Assembly (NCBI GenBank): GCA_944383305.1
Contig: CALWOZ010000008.1
Location: 1-62,674 of the forward strand
Direction: 5' to 3'
From: an uncultured Clostridia bacterium
GTDB taxonomy: Bacteria; Bacillota; Clostridia; Lachnospirales; CAG-274
Length of the DNA: 62,674 bases
The position numbers and the translations under genes are program-made. This document shows positions 54,101 to 62,118 of the stretch, in pieces; position 1 is the first letter of the stretch, and the number at the start of each line of letters is the position of its first letter. A model generated the notes under the pieces. The model saw only the letters and a program-made list of their open reading frames with translations, ran no database searches and was not told the DNA's origin.

Positions 54101-56834
54101 AAAGGCTAAATTTAGCACCTTGTAAAGGCTCTTTACCAACACTACCTATTTTATTAATTGTTAAGTTTGGTTTTTTAGCATTTTCAAATATTACTTCAAC
54201 TTGATTTTCTCCTGTTTGATTAGGCTCTAAAAATACAAATTTTGTAGTATTTTCTGATAATAAATAACCATTTGGTGCTTGTACTTCTTTAATACAGTAC
54301 CAACCATAGTCAAGTGTATCAAGGTTTATTTCCCCTTGTTGATTTGTAAAATATTCGCCAATTTTTTCAACTAAGCCTTGAGTTGTATTGTTTTCTGCTC
54401 TATATATTTCAAATTTTGCACCACTTAAAACTTCTTTAGTGTCAATATCTCTTTTTACTATTTTTATGCTTGGTTTTTTACTGTTTTTAATAGTAACTGA
54501 ATTAACTCTGTCATTTTCTATAACAACTGTTATAGGTTCACTATTTAAAATATAACCATTTGGTGCTTGAATTTCTGTTAAAGTATAAGTACCCTCAACA
54601 AGTTCTTCAATAGTAGCTATACCGTTTTCTGTTTCATCTGTAAAATATTCAGCTCCACTTGTAGTATGTTTAAGTTTAAATCTAGCACCGTCTAATTTTG
54701 CACCTGTTTCACTATCTATTTTTGTTATAACAAGGCTTGTTTTAGGCTCATTTTCATAAGTTATAGTTGTTTCTTCGCCCCATTTAATAACGGCTACTTT
54801 AGTTTCATCAGACAATATATATCCATTAGGAGCTTGAACTTCTGTAATTTCATAGCTACCTTGTTTTAAATCTTCAATAGTTATTGTTCCGTCTGCACCT
54901 GTTGTAAACTCTTGTTCATAGTTAAAAAGTGGGTTAGATATTTTTAATGTTGCACCTGCTAATGGTTCGCCTGTAATTGCGTCTACTTTTTTGATTTTTA
55001 GGCTTCCATAAGGGTTATTCATAAATCTAACCTGTGGATATAGTGTTGCATTGTCTTCACTTTCCACTTGAACAGTCTGTGAATTTTGACCTAAAGCTAA
55101 ATCAAAGTTTGGTGGTGGTGTAATTTCTGTTATTTCATAAGTACCAATATTTATATTTTCAATCTCAATTACACCATCTTTACAAGTTGCAACACCTCCA
55201 TTAGGAAGTGGTATCTCTGCACCATTGCTTGCTTGTATTTGTACATTAAAGTCATATACTCCGTCAGATATACCCCTTATTCTAAAAATAGCACCTGCTA
55301 CAAGCTCGTTTGTTTTTGCGTTGTATTTAAGTATTTTTAGTCCACCTTTTTCTTGTACTGCCATTGTTGTTGTAGTGGCAGTTGTTGTTTCTGTTGGTGG
55401 TTCTGTATTTGGAATATCAGTTAAGCTCCAATTAATACTACTTCTAGCAGTAGCATTACCTGATGTTATTGTTGCATAGTCTTGTAAATCTGCATTAGTA
55501 TTTTTAGTTTTATATGCAACTTGCATACTTCCACCAAAGAATTTAGTAGTATAATCTAAAGTATATTTATCACCTGTAATAACACTATCTGCAATAGCTT
55601 TATCTAATACGATAGTTATTGTGTCTGTGTTTCTGCTAGTTTTTTGAATTAGAATGCCCTCATACTGTTGTCCATCTATTTGATGAGTACCCCAATTAAG
55701 TCTAGTACCATTTTCATCTGTGCCATCATAAAACTGTATTTTTGTATCTCCTGTTGCCCATTCTTTTATTTTAGGGTCATCGAACTGTATAAGTGCGTGG
55801 CTATATGGTATATCACTATTTATAGTTACTGTTAATTTATATTTATCTCCAACAATTTTCATTGTTCCGTCGTTTTTATTGTTATCTGTAAAGTTGACAG
55901 TAGCTATACCTTTTGCTGGGTCATAAGGGTTAGCTACACCTTTTAAATATATTTGTTGTGCCACATTTATTATTTTTTGTGCGTTAGCATCTCCACTTCT
56001 TGTAGGATACCACCTTGTGCTACTCCAACTATCATCATTAAAAACTACACCTTTTTTATTTTTGTATTCTCCTGTTTTTTGGAATACAAGGTGTTCCATT
56101 GCTATTAAAGTAGCATAATATTGGTCTTGTTCTGTTAAATCACTAAAACCTGTAACATTGTACTTATTGTAAGGATAACCTGCAACGGCAATACCTAAAA
56201 GCTGTTTATCTGTTGCCGTTAAGTTGTTATCTATTGTAACAGTTGTAGTACCGTTTTCTTTAGCACCTGCATAGAAAGGGGAAATACAATAGCTAACTGC
56301 ATTAGGGTCGTTATTTTCTCTTGTAATGTAGTCAATTAGTGCGTGGGGAGTTGCACCACTTTCATCTCCTTTAAAGCTAACACTTGCGTCTGCTCCTTTA
56401 TCTCCACCTACTAAAGTTATAGTAGTGCTTGTTCCTTTTGCAGTTTGTAGCTCTACTGTTCTAGTAATAGGAACTTTAACAGTTAAACCTGTTTCTTCAT
56501 TAAAAGTTTCCATTACTGCTTGTGTTATAGCTTCTGTGGATACATCTTTTATATCTGTACTACTTTGTACAGTACTTGTAATGGTATTTTCAATAGTTGA
56601 ATTATTTTCAGTTGGGGTTATACTATTGCTACCATTTATTATAACCGTACTATTTCCTAGTAAGTTGTTACTTGTAGTAGTTGAATTATTTCCATTAATA
56701 ACAACATTTCCACTATTAATGGTTGGAACAACTAAGTCCCACTCATAAGCAAAAATGTTTGTAAAGTTTGATAATATAATTAAAAAACTTAACATTAATG
56801 CTAAAATTTTATTTTTAGTTTTTTTGTTTTGCAT
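51105..56834 (-). CDS. SpaA/Cna-B multidomain surface adhesin with thioester-like domain
   Basis: 1909 residues. Signal peptide (1-29, ending NIFAYEW). A TQXA/thioester-like domain at about 150-280 contains YCISPFYAG; the site that usually reads ATQ.A reads YYATLIAM, so the Gln is absent. From about 495 to 1690 there are 13 Cna-B-type repeats (GSLKIKKVDAITGEPLAGA..., each closing with APNGY or similar), each expected to hold an isopeptide bond. A C-terminal domain follows. The protein ends exactly at LPKTGY with a stop, so the sorting motif is there but no hydrophobic segment or basic tail. Such adhesins travel with Tn1549-type conjugative elements, probably for mating contact. Confidence 0.88.
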   Translation of the reverse strand: MQNKKTKNKILALMLSFLIILSNFTNIFAYEWDLVVPTINSGNVVINGNNSTTTSNNLLGNSTVIINGSNSITPTENNSTIENTITSTVQSSTDIKDVSTEAITQAVMETFNEETGLTVKVPITRTVELQTAKGTSTTITLVGGDKGADASVSFKGDESGATPHALIDYITRENNDPNAVSYCISPFYAGAKENGTTTVTIDNNLTATDKQLLGIAVAGYPYNKYNVTGFSDLTEQDQYYATLIAMEHLVFQKTGEYKNKKGVVFNDDSWSSTRWYPTRSGDANAQKIINVAQQIYLKGVANPYDPAKGIATVNFTDNNKNDGTMKIVGDKYKLTVTINSDIPYSHALIQFDDPKIKEWATGDTKIQFYDGTDENGTRLNWGTHQIDGQQYEGILIQKTSRNTDTITIVLDKAIADSVITGDKYTLDYTTKFFGGSMQVAYKTKNTNADLQDYATITSGNATARSSINWSLTDIPNTEPPTETTTATTTTMAVQEKGGLKILKYNAKTNELVAGAIFRIRGISDGVYDFNVQIQASNGAEIPLPNGGVATCKDGVIEIENINIGTYEITEITPPPNFDLALGQNSQTVQVESEDNATLYPQVRFMNNPYGSLKIKKVDAITGEPLAGATLKISNPLFNYEQEFTTGADGTITIEDLKQGSYEITEVQAPNGYILSDETKVAVIKWGEETTITYENEPKTSLVITKIDSETGAKLDGARFKLKHTTSGAEYFTDETENGIATIEELVEGTYTLTEIQAPNGYILNSEPITVVIENDRVNSVTIKNSKKPSIKIVKRDIDTKEVLSGAKFEIYRAENNTTQGLVEKIGEYFTNQQGEINLDTLDYGWYCIKEVQAPNGYLLSENTTKFVFLEPNQTGENQVEVIFENAKKPNLTINKIGSVGKEPLQGAKFSLFYATTQGGAVEKVGDYVTDENGQIIIEEGTLKEGWYKLQETEAPQGYEIQGTGTYEFYLKAGESKEITVENVAKNAIVIKKVDADTGEPLAGAHFSISIISDGNSSGTHGTTIANVITNSNGVAVVTGLKAGGYIIEETKAPEGYVMVEQAQTIWLNKDDTSAVTVTFENRKNAGLGIKKMDSITKEPLADAIFKVTDSKGQVVGTSNGLFRTDEKGFIHIPNLTPGAYVVQEIQAPNGYVLDNTPQTVHIEYGKLHTLEFFNTPTTSILIKKYDSETREPLANATFKVTDSKGANVGNGNGLFTTNENGTILVSNLKAGTYIVEEVKAPNGYILNSKPQVVEVENGKVYTLDFYNEKYDSLTIVKLDATTKQPLANALIKVTTVDDTYIGEYRTDETGTIVVTGLKAGTYKVQEIQAPSGYVLDNTVKLVHLKQGEPQKVEIFNSKKAGIQILKRDSQTAKPLAGAKFEVRKVNGELVGANYITDSNGMITINGLEQGWYTVKEIQAPTGYILNSNVQNVEVKTDSYTQVIFENDKLGSIRLKKIDYVTREPIANVKFKITKENGEVIGEFVTDKWGEINLVNKLEPATYLIEEMAVPTGYALDKGVRKVTIGIGSEVMVEWENYPLATLEINKIDERTKKPISGVEFEILNANKESMGKVTTDKDGRIYLESKFAQGTYYIKETKAKDGYVPNEGEKMVELKWGKTTKVEFVNTPIFGQIEIHKVGVENNQVTGQLDGENLQGAEFTIYEKSTGKEVTKVTTNYNGIARTGELPYGEYIVKETKAPSYYVLNENEFEVSIKENGEVVKLEVENKSVDLKTGGEKSTVKETKAGDTIRYDFNNLQNLSSVPLDEFYIHESLPNAITVQRIFTGTFNQNMKYKITYKTNKNNQFKILQDNLFTDRVYEIDLIKGLQKGEYITDLRYEFDRVGVGFREVEKPFIYAKVNSNVKKNEQFTNILTVGGRYDMQTAKHEDKFTTTVISTTPTFDGKLPKTGY

Positions 56835-56875
56835 ATAATTCTCCTTTATTTGTGAAATTTTTTAAGGGTATAAAA

Positions 56876-56901
56876 AAAGCATTTCTAAAATGAAATGCTT
56901 T
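56876..56901 (-). terminator. Terminator between the CAP gene and the adhesin gene
   Basis: 10-bp stem AAAGCATTTC / GAAATGCTTT (56876-56885 and 56892-56901) followed on the minus strand by seven T. It separates the adhesin from the genes to its right. Confidence 0.75.
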
Positions 56902-56911
56902 AAGGTAAAGG

Positions 56912-57892
56912 CTAGTTTGCCCATTTATCATTTGAGCTAAGATGCAATACAGAGTATGTATTGCTTGCTATACCAATATATTTTATATTATTATCTAACA
57001 TAATTTCTTTGTGTCCTTTTGTAGAATTTAACCATCTATTAAATGCATTTTCTACCCCTGAAGCAGTTGTACAATTTTCTGCAATTCCTAACTCTGAAGC
57101 CATATTATAACCACTCGGGTCTGTATGTGCAAAATAATTATTTTCAACCATATCTTTTTCTTTCATTTGAGCAGTTTCCATTAGTTTATCTGAAATTTCA
57201 ACAGGTTCTAAACCATTTTTTGCTCTCTCATCATTTATAAGTTTTAAAAATTTTTCAACTTCTTGTTGTTCTAATTCTTCTTTTGAAAGAGTATTTTCTT
57301 CATCTTCAACAGTTGGGGAAATTTCTGTTAAAGAATTATTTGTATTTTCAATGATAGGTTGTTCTACAACAGGTTGTGTGATTTCAACACTTGTATCTTC
57401 TGTTATATTTGATAAAGTGGCAGTTTTTGTTGTTTCTTCCCAATCTATTTTAAAGCCAAAAAGTGGCTCTAAAGCTCTTAAAGGAATAAATGCACTACCA
57501 TTTACTACTTCCGTTTTTGCATTAGTATTGCTGTCATTTGCATACATTGTATATTTACTTCCGTTTAAGTAAACTATGTCTGTGCCTGTTATAAATATAG
57601 CAGTTGTACCGTTGTATGTTATTGATATTTCTTTTGTATTCGCGTTGTACTGTATGTTGCTTTCTGGAATACCTAAAGCAGTTGATACAAATCTCAATGG
57701 TATCATCATACTACCACTACTTTTTTGTATATATGGTGCAACAGATAAAGTAGTATTGTTGCCATTTACATTAGCAACTGTACTACCTATACTAACTTTA
57801 ACAACTTGATTTGCAAATACACTACTAACACTACTTAATAGCATACTACCAATAATAACACTACTTAATAAACTTTTTAACATTCTTTTCAT
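56912..57892 (-). CDS. Secreted CAP-domain protein with copper-amine-oxidase-N-like stalk
   Basis: 326 residues. Signal peptide (about 1-27). Residues about 30-165 match the copper amine oxidase N-terminal-like module (MIPLRFVSTALGI, FIPLRALEPLFGFKIDW), a cell-surface module common in Clostridia. From about 205 a CAP/SCP domain: FLKLINDERAKNGLEPV, NYFAHTDPSGYNM with the His, NAFNRWLNSTKGHKEIMLD with the second His. The frame ends about five residues after the last CAP strand. Surface role unknown. Confidence 0.85.
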   Translation of the reverse strand: MKRMLKSLLSSVIIGSMLLSSVSSVFANQVVKVSIGSTVANVNGNNTTLSVAPYIQKSSGSMMIPLRFVSTALGIPESNIQYNANTKEISITYNGTTAIFITGTDIVYLNGSKYTMYANDSNTNAKTEVVNGSAFIPLRALEPLFGFKIDWEETTKTATLSNITEDTSVEITQPVVEQPIIENTNNSLTEISPTVEDEENTLSKEELEQQEVEKFLKLINDERAKNGLEPVEISDKLMETAQMKEKDMVENNYFAHTDPSGYNMASELGIAENCTTASGVENAFNRWLNSTKGHKEIMLDNNIKYIGIASNTYSVLHLSSNDKWAN

Positions 57893-58000
57893 AAGATACC
57901 CCCATATATTATATACTAATAATTATTGTTTTTATTAATATAATTATAGCATATTTCAAGGGGAAAATCAAGGGGTAATTGTTGAAAATATCAAGTTTAT

Positions 58001-59071
58001 TTATATTTGAACAGCTTGAACAACTAATCTTTTTGTTGGCTTATCTTCTATGCAAGTTATCATAGTTATTCTGTTATCTGCTGTGTCTTCAAGATATGAA
58101 AAGTCAGTTTCTTCTATTTCTGTTTTAGTTGTAATTTTGTATGTTCTAGTGCCAAAGTTTGTGCGATATGTTACTGTATCTCCAACTTTAACATTTTTTA
58201 GCTCTCTAAAATCTATTTTGTAATCACGATTATGTGCCGATAAACCTATATTACCATTGTAAATAGGTGTTTCTGCAAAATGTCCGATAGCAGTTTTCAT
58301 AACTTCAAGCATTTGGTCATTACCTAGTGCGTCTTTAACAGGGAAGTCTTTTATATTTGTACCACTTACTGTTAAATAACCTACAACTCCACTAGGTAGT
58401 GCCGTTGGTATAGGCAATGGATTTGTCTTGTTTGTTTTTACATTTTGCGTAACCTTGTTCATATCCCAACTGTTATACTCAAGTGCCTTTGAAAGCATTG
58501 TAACAGCTTCTGCCCTTGTTATATATTCATTACCATTAATAAGATTATCATCATAAAAATCAATAATTTTACTTGCATATAAATTATTTACATCATTAAG
58601 TACCCAACTAGGTATACTTTCTGCGTCTGCATAAGGCAACTGTACTTTATTATACTCTTCGTTTCTAACTAAATAAGAAGTTATTTTTATCATTTCATAT
58701 CTTGTTATTTTGTTGTTTGGCTTAAATGTGCCGTCTGTATAACCACTTAAAAAGCCGTTTTCAGTAGCCTTTTTTATAGCATTATAAAACCAACCATTAC
58801 TATCACTAAATGTTATTTCTTCAAATTTTAAATTTATATTAAAACTTGATAAAATTTGAGATATTTCTGCCCTTGTTATAGTGTTGTTTGGTTTAAATGT
58901 GCCGTCTTCATAGCCTGTAATATAGCCTTTTTCTGCAAATTTTTCAATGTATTCTCTGCCTTGTGTTGTTGCTATATCACTAAAACTACTGGCAAAAACA
59001 TTTGAATTCATAGCACTTGCAAACATCATTGCTAACAAAAAAGTCTTTTTTGCATTATTGTTAAATTTCAT
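58001..59071 (-). CDS. Sortase fused to three SLH domains
   Basis: 356 residues. Signal peptide (about 1-27). Three SLH modules at about 28-205: GYEDGTFKPNNTITRAE, GYTDGTFKPNNKITRYEM and FYDDNLINGNEYITRAEAV. A sortase domain fills about 220-356 with catalytic His in IGLSAHNRD, Cys in ITMITCIED (TxTC) and Arg in TKRLVVQAV. There is no membrane anchor other than the signal peptide. SLH domains bind secondary wall polymers, so this sortase should sit on the wall rather than in the membrane. The LPKTG adhesin at 51105-56834 is the evident substrate candidate. Confidence 0.88.
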   Translation of the reverse strand: MKFNNNAKKTFLLAMMFASAMNSNVFASSFSDIATTQGREYIEKFAEKGYITGYEDGTFKPNNTITRAEISQILSSFNINLKFEEITFSDSNGWFYNAIKKATENGFLSGYTDGTFKPNNKITRYEMIKITSYLVRNEEYNKVQLPYADAESIPSWVLNDVNNLYASKIIDFYDDNLINGNEYITRAEAVTMLSKALEYNSWDMNKVTQNVKTNKTNPLPIPTALPSGVVGYLTVSGTNIKDFPVKDALGNDQMLEVMKTAIGHFAETPIYNGNIGLSAHNRDYKIDFRELKNVKVGDTVTYRTNFGTRTYKITTKTEIEETDFSYLEDTADNRITMITCIEDKPTKRLVVQAVQI

Positions 59072-59081
59072 ATTTTACCTC

Positions 59082-60185
59082 CTAAAATGTTACATCTATA
59101 CTCGTACTTCCTTGTTGGTATTGTAACTTTTGTAGCTTTGTAATGTTGTTTAAAGTTATACCTATTTCTTGGTTGTTAAGTTTTTTAGAAATACTATTGT
59201 CAATAATTATTTTATAAGTATTGCTTTCAGCTTTCATTGACAAATGTGTTAAATTTATTGTTCTATCTTTTTGCGTAAGTTTACACTTTCCAATTAATTG
59301 ATAACTTCCATTAATAAGGTTATAAACTTTAACATTTCTTTTTACAAAGAAAAACACAATTCCACCTAAAGCTCCTCCACTTGTAGTAGCAACTGCAGGC
59401 ACTGTTAAATCTAAAATTTTATCGCCAACATAAGATACGGTTATAAGATTTTTTTCAAAAATTTCTTTTGAAACATCTCCCTTATAGTCCATTGTAGCCT
59501 TATAATCTATCACATTTGTTTTAGTGTTTGGTATCTTTTTTGTATAACTTCCACTGTAAGTAGCTGTACAATTGTAAAGTGCTCCAACACCTGTGTTAGC
59601 TATACTTGAAATAGCTTCATTGTTTGTATTTGTAAAATTTGCGTCTACTAAATTTAATGTTACACCATTTTTAATAACTGTTTTAGGTATTAATGCGTAG
59701 TCGTTACTTTCTAGTCCATAGTATTCTTTTTTCTGGTTTAATGTAATTGTTTGGTTTGTATATGTTGTTGTGCTTTCTGTTTTATTCGGCTCTATTTTAA
59801 GTGTAGTTAAATCTTTTTGTAAAATTCCTTTGTATCCGTCTTTTTCATAAGGCAAGCCGTCTTGAAATAAGTTTATTATTTCTAAGTTAGATAACTTTTC
59901 TTTTTCTTCTTTAGTTAGTATTACATCTAAAGTTTCGGTAGCCTTTATAGTATCTGTTTTAGTTACCTTTTCTATGTCTACACTATTTTTTGTGTACTTA
60001 AAGCCGTCTTGCTCAAAATCTTCAAAAATAACATTTTTAAAGTTAATATCTTCTGTACTTTCAAAAATTTTTATAGCCTTTGTTTTATCTTCATTAATTG
60101 ATAGATTAATCTCCTTTAAATTATTAGCATATACATTTTGTTGTAGTATAAATGTAGCAAATAAGCACATAAGAAACTTTTTCAT
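59082..60185 (-). CDS. Secreted protein of unknown function in the conjugation module
   Basis: 367 residues. Signal peptide (1-20, ending VYANN). Thr/Asn/Lys-rich extracellular part. One hydrophobic segment near 265-285 (TSGGALGGIVFFF) is followed by Arg/Lys, perhaps a weak anchor. Rich in short beta strands. No family recognised. It lies ten bases before the SLH-sortase gene. Confidence 0.55.
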   Translation of the reverse strand: MKKFLMCLFATFILQQNVYANNLKEINLSINEDKTKAIKIFESTEDINFKNVIFEDFEQDGFKYTKNSVDIEKVTKTDTIKATETLDVILTKEEKEKLSNLEIINLFQDGLPYEKDGYKGILQKDLTTLKIEPNKTESTTTYTNQTITLNQKKEYYGLESNDYALIPKTVIKNGVTLNLVDANFTNTNNEAISSIANTGVGALYNCTATYSGSYTKKIPNTKTNVIDYKATMDYKGDVSKEIFEKNLITVSYVGDKILDLTVPAVATTSGGALGGIVFFFVKRNVKVYNLINGSYQLIGKCKLTQKDRTINLTHLSMKAESNTYKIIIDNSISKKLNNQEIGITLNNITKLQKLQYQQGSTSIDVTF

Positions 60186-60201
60186 CTTGTTTCACCTCCT
60201 T

Positions 60202-60507
60202 TCAAAATACTGTTTTTATAAACTGTATAAAGCCATTTCTAAGGATTTCATTTAATATCACAGTCAATCCTATACTTGAAAAAATAGTTATACTTATATA
60301 AAACAGACTTTTTATTACAAACAAAAAAGCACTTATTAAAAATCGTATAAAACTTTTAAAAGTGCTTTTATTTTGTATTATTATTTGTTGGTTACTAAAA
60401 TTTTGCTCTAGCAATTTTTGCTTTAAAAATTCCTGTTCTTTTTGCCTTTCTTGTTCCTTTTGTTCTTCTTTAAACTTATTGTAAAATGTACTCACTTTAA
60501 CCTCCAA
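60202..60507 (-). CDS. Small protein with C-terminal membrane helix
   Basis: 101 residues. Coiled-coil-like N-terminus rich in Gln, Glu and Lys (about 10-45), one or two membrane helices (about 52-88). Start overlaps the TadZ-like gene end by 11 bases, so translation is coupled. Unknown; possibly a membrane partner of that ATPase. Confidence 0.5.
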   Translation of the reverse strand: MEVKVSTFYNKFKEEQKEQERQKEQEFLKQKLLEQNFSNQQIIIQNKSTFKSFIRFLISAFLFVIKSLFYISITIFSSIGLTVILNEILRNGFIQFIKTVF

Positions 60508-61696
60508 TTTCTTTAAATATCAAATAATCTTTAAATATTTCATTATATATTTCTTCATTATAAATCTTAAAAATATTAGGAGCATAATCGGAAAAATAAA
60601 CTTTCAAATCTTCCATATTTTCAACAATAAATTTTCTATCATCTTCATCAACAAAATTAAAAATAAAATTTATATCATTATAAATATGGCATATTTTAAA
60701 AACATTTTGTATATATTTTTCTTCCCAAAACTTTGCACCACTTACTACAATTCTTATATCTGCACTTGCAAAACTTTCTTCAGATGTTTGCAAAAATTCC
60801 CCATAATCAAATATAAAAGCCTCATAATTCATACTTAATATTTGGGGTAAATCTTCAAAAGTTACATTAGCAAAAATATCTAAATCCTTATAGCTTATTT
60901 TTCTATTTTTGTCATCAACTAAAACATCGTAAAAATTTTTGATATTTTTTATAACATCTTTTTTGTTAAACTCTATATAACAAGCATTAAAACCATATTT
61001 AATTAAATAGTTTGCAATTAAAAAAGCCTGTGTTGTTGTTCCCATTCTTTCACAAACTCCACAAACTGCTATTTTTAATTTATTAATTTTTGGCTTTACT
61101 AAAACTTTTTTCTCGACTATTTTTTCACGTTCAATAATTTTTTCTTTTTCGATTATTGTTGGTTTAGGCTCTGTTTTTTCTTGTTGATATTTTATTTTAG
61201 GTTGTTTTTCAATTTTAGCTTTATTAAAAAAATCTTTAATTTTATCTAATTTATTTGTCTTTTTTATTTCTTTTGTTGGCTCTTGTATTTTAAATTTAAC
61301 ACAATCTTTGTAGCCATTATTACCTAAAATACAACCCTTTATTTCTTCTTTTTGTAAAAAATCATCTTCGCTTGTTATAAAATTGAAAATTCCATCACTA
61401 ACTAATTTTGAAAGAATTAAATCTCCAACTTTTTTCCCAATAGCAACAATTATTATTTTAGCATCATACAACTGCCTAAACTTTAAGAAAAAATCTAATA
61501 TCTCATCATCTGTATTAGATACAATAGCTAAATCTACTGCTAATATTTGATAATGTTCATAATTATTATTTGAAAAAAGTGTATTCAAATCAAAAATTTT
61601 ATTAAGTTTATTTATTATTATGTTGTTTTCTTTACATATACAATTAAATATATCACTGTTTGCCTCGCTCGTTATATATAAAATCATTTTTTGCAC
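60497..61696 (-). CDS. TadZ/ParA-like ATPase with atypical Walker A
   Basis: 399 residues. An N-terminal receiver-like domain (about 1-120) without obvious phospho-Asp motif, a Lys/Pro/Glu linker (PKPTIIEKEKIIEREKIVEK), and a MinD/ParA-type domain from about 205: LKIAVCGVCERMGTTTQAF. The usual KGGVGKTT is changed so that the Lys is Thr. Similar genes are frequent in clostridial conjugative elements and in Tad pilus loci, where TadZ localises the machine. It is likely a polar localisation or scaffold factor with weak or no ATPase activity. Confidence 0.68.
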   Translation of the reverse strand: MQKMILYITSEANSDIFNCICKENNIIINKLNKIFDLNTLFSNNNYEHYQILAVDLAIVSNTDDEILDFFLKFRQLYDAKIIIVAIGKKVGDLILSKLVSDGIFNFITSEDDFLQKEEIKGCILGNNGYKDCVKFKIQEPTKEIKKTNKLDKIKDFFNKAKIEKQPKIKYQQEKTEPKPTIIEKEKIIEREKIVEKKVLVKPKINKLKIAVCGVCERMGTTTQAFLIANYLIKYGFNACYIEFNKKDVIKNIKNFYDVLVDDKNRKISYKDLDIFANVTFEDLPQILSMNYEAFIFDYGEFLQTSEESFASADIRIVVSGAKFWEEKYIQNVFKICHIYNDINFIFNFVDEDDRKFIVENMEDLKVYFSDYAPNIFKIYNEEIYNEIFKDYLIFKEIGG

Positions 61697-61727
61697 CTCC
61701 TTTTTTAATTATTATTAAATATCAAAA

Positions 61728-61756
61728 AAAGATATATCTAATAAAAATATATCTTT
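61728..61756 (-). terminator. Terminator of the type I toxin mRNA
   Basis: 10-bp stem AAAGATATAT / ATATATCTTT (61728-61737 and 61747-61756) followed on the minus strand by seven T; it would end toxin transcription before the TadZ-like gene. Confidence 0.6.
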
Positions 61757-61782
61757 ACAATCATATTAAAATATTTTATAAT
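61754..61782 (+). promoter_or_regulatory. Promoter of the antitoxin RNA
   Basis: TTTACA (61754-61759), 17 bp, TATAAT (61777-61782) on the plus strand, a very good vegetative consensus pointing toward the toxin gene. Confidence 0.7.
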
Positions 61783-61788
61783 ATATAT

Positions 61789-61885
61789 ATAGGGTATAGG
61801 TAACTGCTCAAAAGCAGTTTAGCCTTGAGTTTTATTTTAAATTTAACCGTAGACTATCGCAACTAGTTTACGGCTCTTTTTATTA
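61789..61885 (+). ncRNA. Antisense small RNA (RatA-like antitoxin)
   Basis: Predicted from the promoter at 61754-61782 to the terminator at 61847-61883: about 97 bases, with a stem ACTGCTCAAAAGCAGT near its 5' end. It is fully complementary to the predicted 3' untranslated part of the toxin mRNA and stops at the toxin stop codon. This is the TxpA/RatA layout, in which the antisense RNA triggers degradation of the toxin mRNA. Confidence 0.6.
61847..61883 (+). terminator. Terminator of the antisense RNA
   Basis: Stem CCGTAGACTA / TAGTTTACGG (61847-61856 and 61864-61873, one G-U) then CTCTTTTTATT on the plus strand. Confidence 0.75.
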
Positions 61886-61969
61886 CTTCTTTTTGTCGAT
61901 GTAACTTAAAAGAGCGATTAATAATATACCACCATTTATAAGTAAACTTAAAGCTTCATAGGTAGTCAT
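61883..61969 (-). CDS. Holin-like type I toxin peptide
   Basis: 28 residues: MTTYEALSLLINGG, a hydrophobic stretch ILLIALLSYI, and the ending DKKK before TAA. This matches the 'putative holin-like toxin' (TxpA/BsrG-type) family of Bacillota: ST/TYEALSL start, one membrane helix, Lys-rich end. A GGGGGT-type ribosome-binding site lies 8 bases upstream of the ATG. Overproduced members insert in the membrane and stop growth; here the antisense RNA would hold it down. It probably stabilises the mobile element. Confidence 0.82.
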   Translation of the reverse strand: MTTYEALSLLINGGILLIALLSYIDKKK

Positions 61970-62090
61970 ATATATCAACCCCCTTTCTACTACTTTTATA
62001 GTTATGTAGTGAGAAGGCTAAACTATTTTACGAACCGTTACCCTATATTAATTGAATAGTATAACTAGAATAGTCTAACTATTCAGTATT

Positions 62091-62118
62091 ATTATATCAT
62101 TTTTTGTCTTTTAGTCAA
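62091..62118 (-). promoter_or_regulatory. Promoter of the toxin mRNA
   Basis: TTGACT (62113-62118), 16 bp, TATAAT (62091-62096) on the minus strand. Just downstream lies TGAATAGT...ACTATTCA, an inverted repeat that could be an operator or a 5' hairpin. Confidence 0.7.

Larger units (their letters stand above)
61788..62047. repeat. Inverted repeat elements flanking the toxin gene
   Basis: Plus 61788-61827 (ATAGGGTA ... AGTTTAGCCTT) is repeated on the minus strand at 62013-62047 (ATAGGGTAACGG ... AGTTTAGCCTT). Both RNAs start with this sequence; the toxin mRNA also carries its complement in its 3' part, so its two ends can pair over about 20 bases. Confidence 0.6.

Noticed and set aside
52000..56400. 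Tandem DNA repeat or mobile element in the adhesin gene
   Set aside because: The repetition is at protein level (Cna-B domains); DNA copies have diverged and no transposase or terminal repeats are seen.
61860..62047. par (Fst/RNAI-RNAII) type toxin locus
   Set aside because: The flanking repeats are inverted, so both RNAs carry the same strand sequence; in par the repeats make the two RNAs complementary. The peptide also matches the TxpA/holin-like family.
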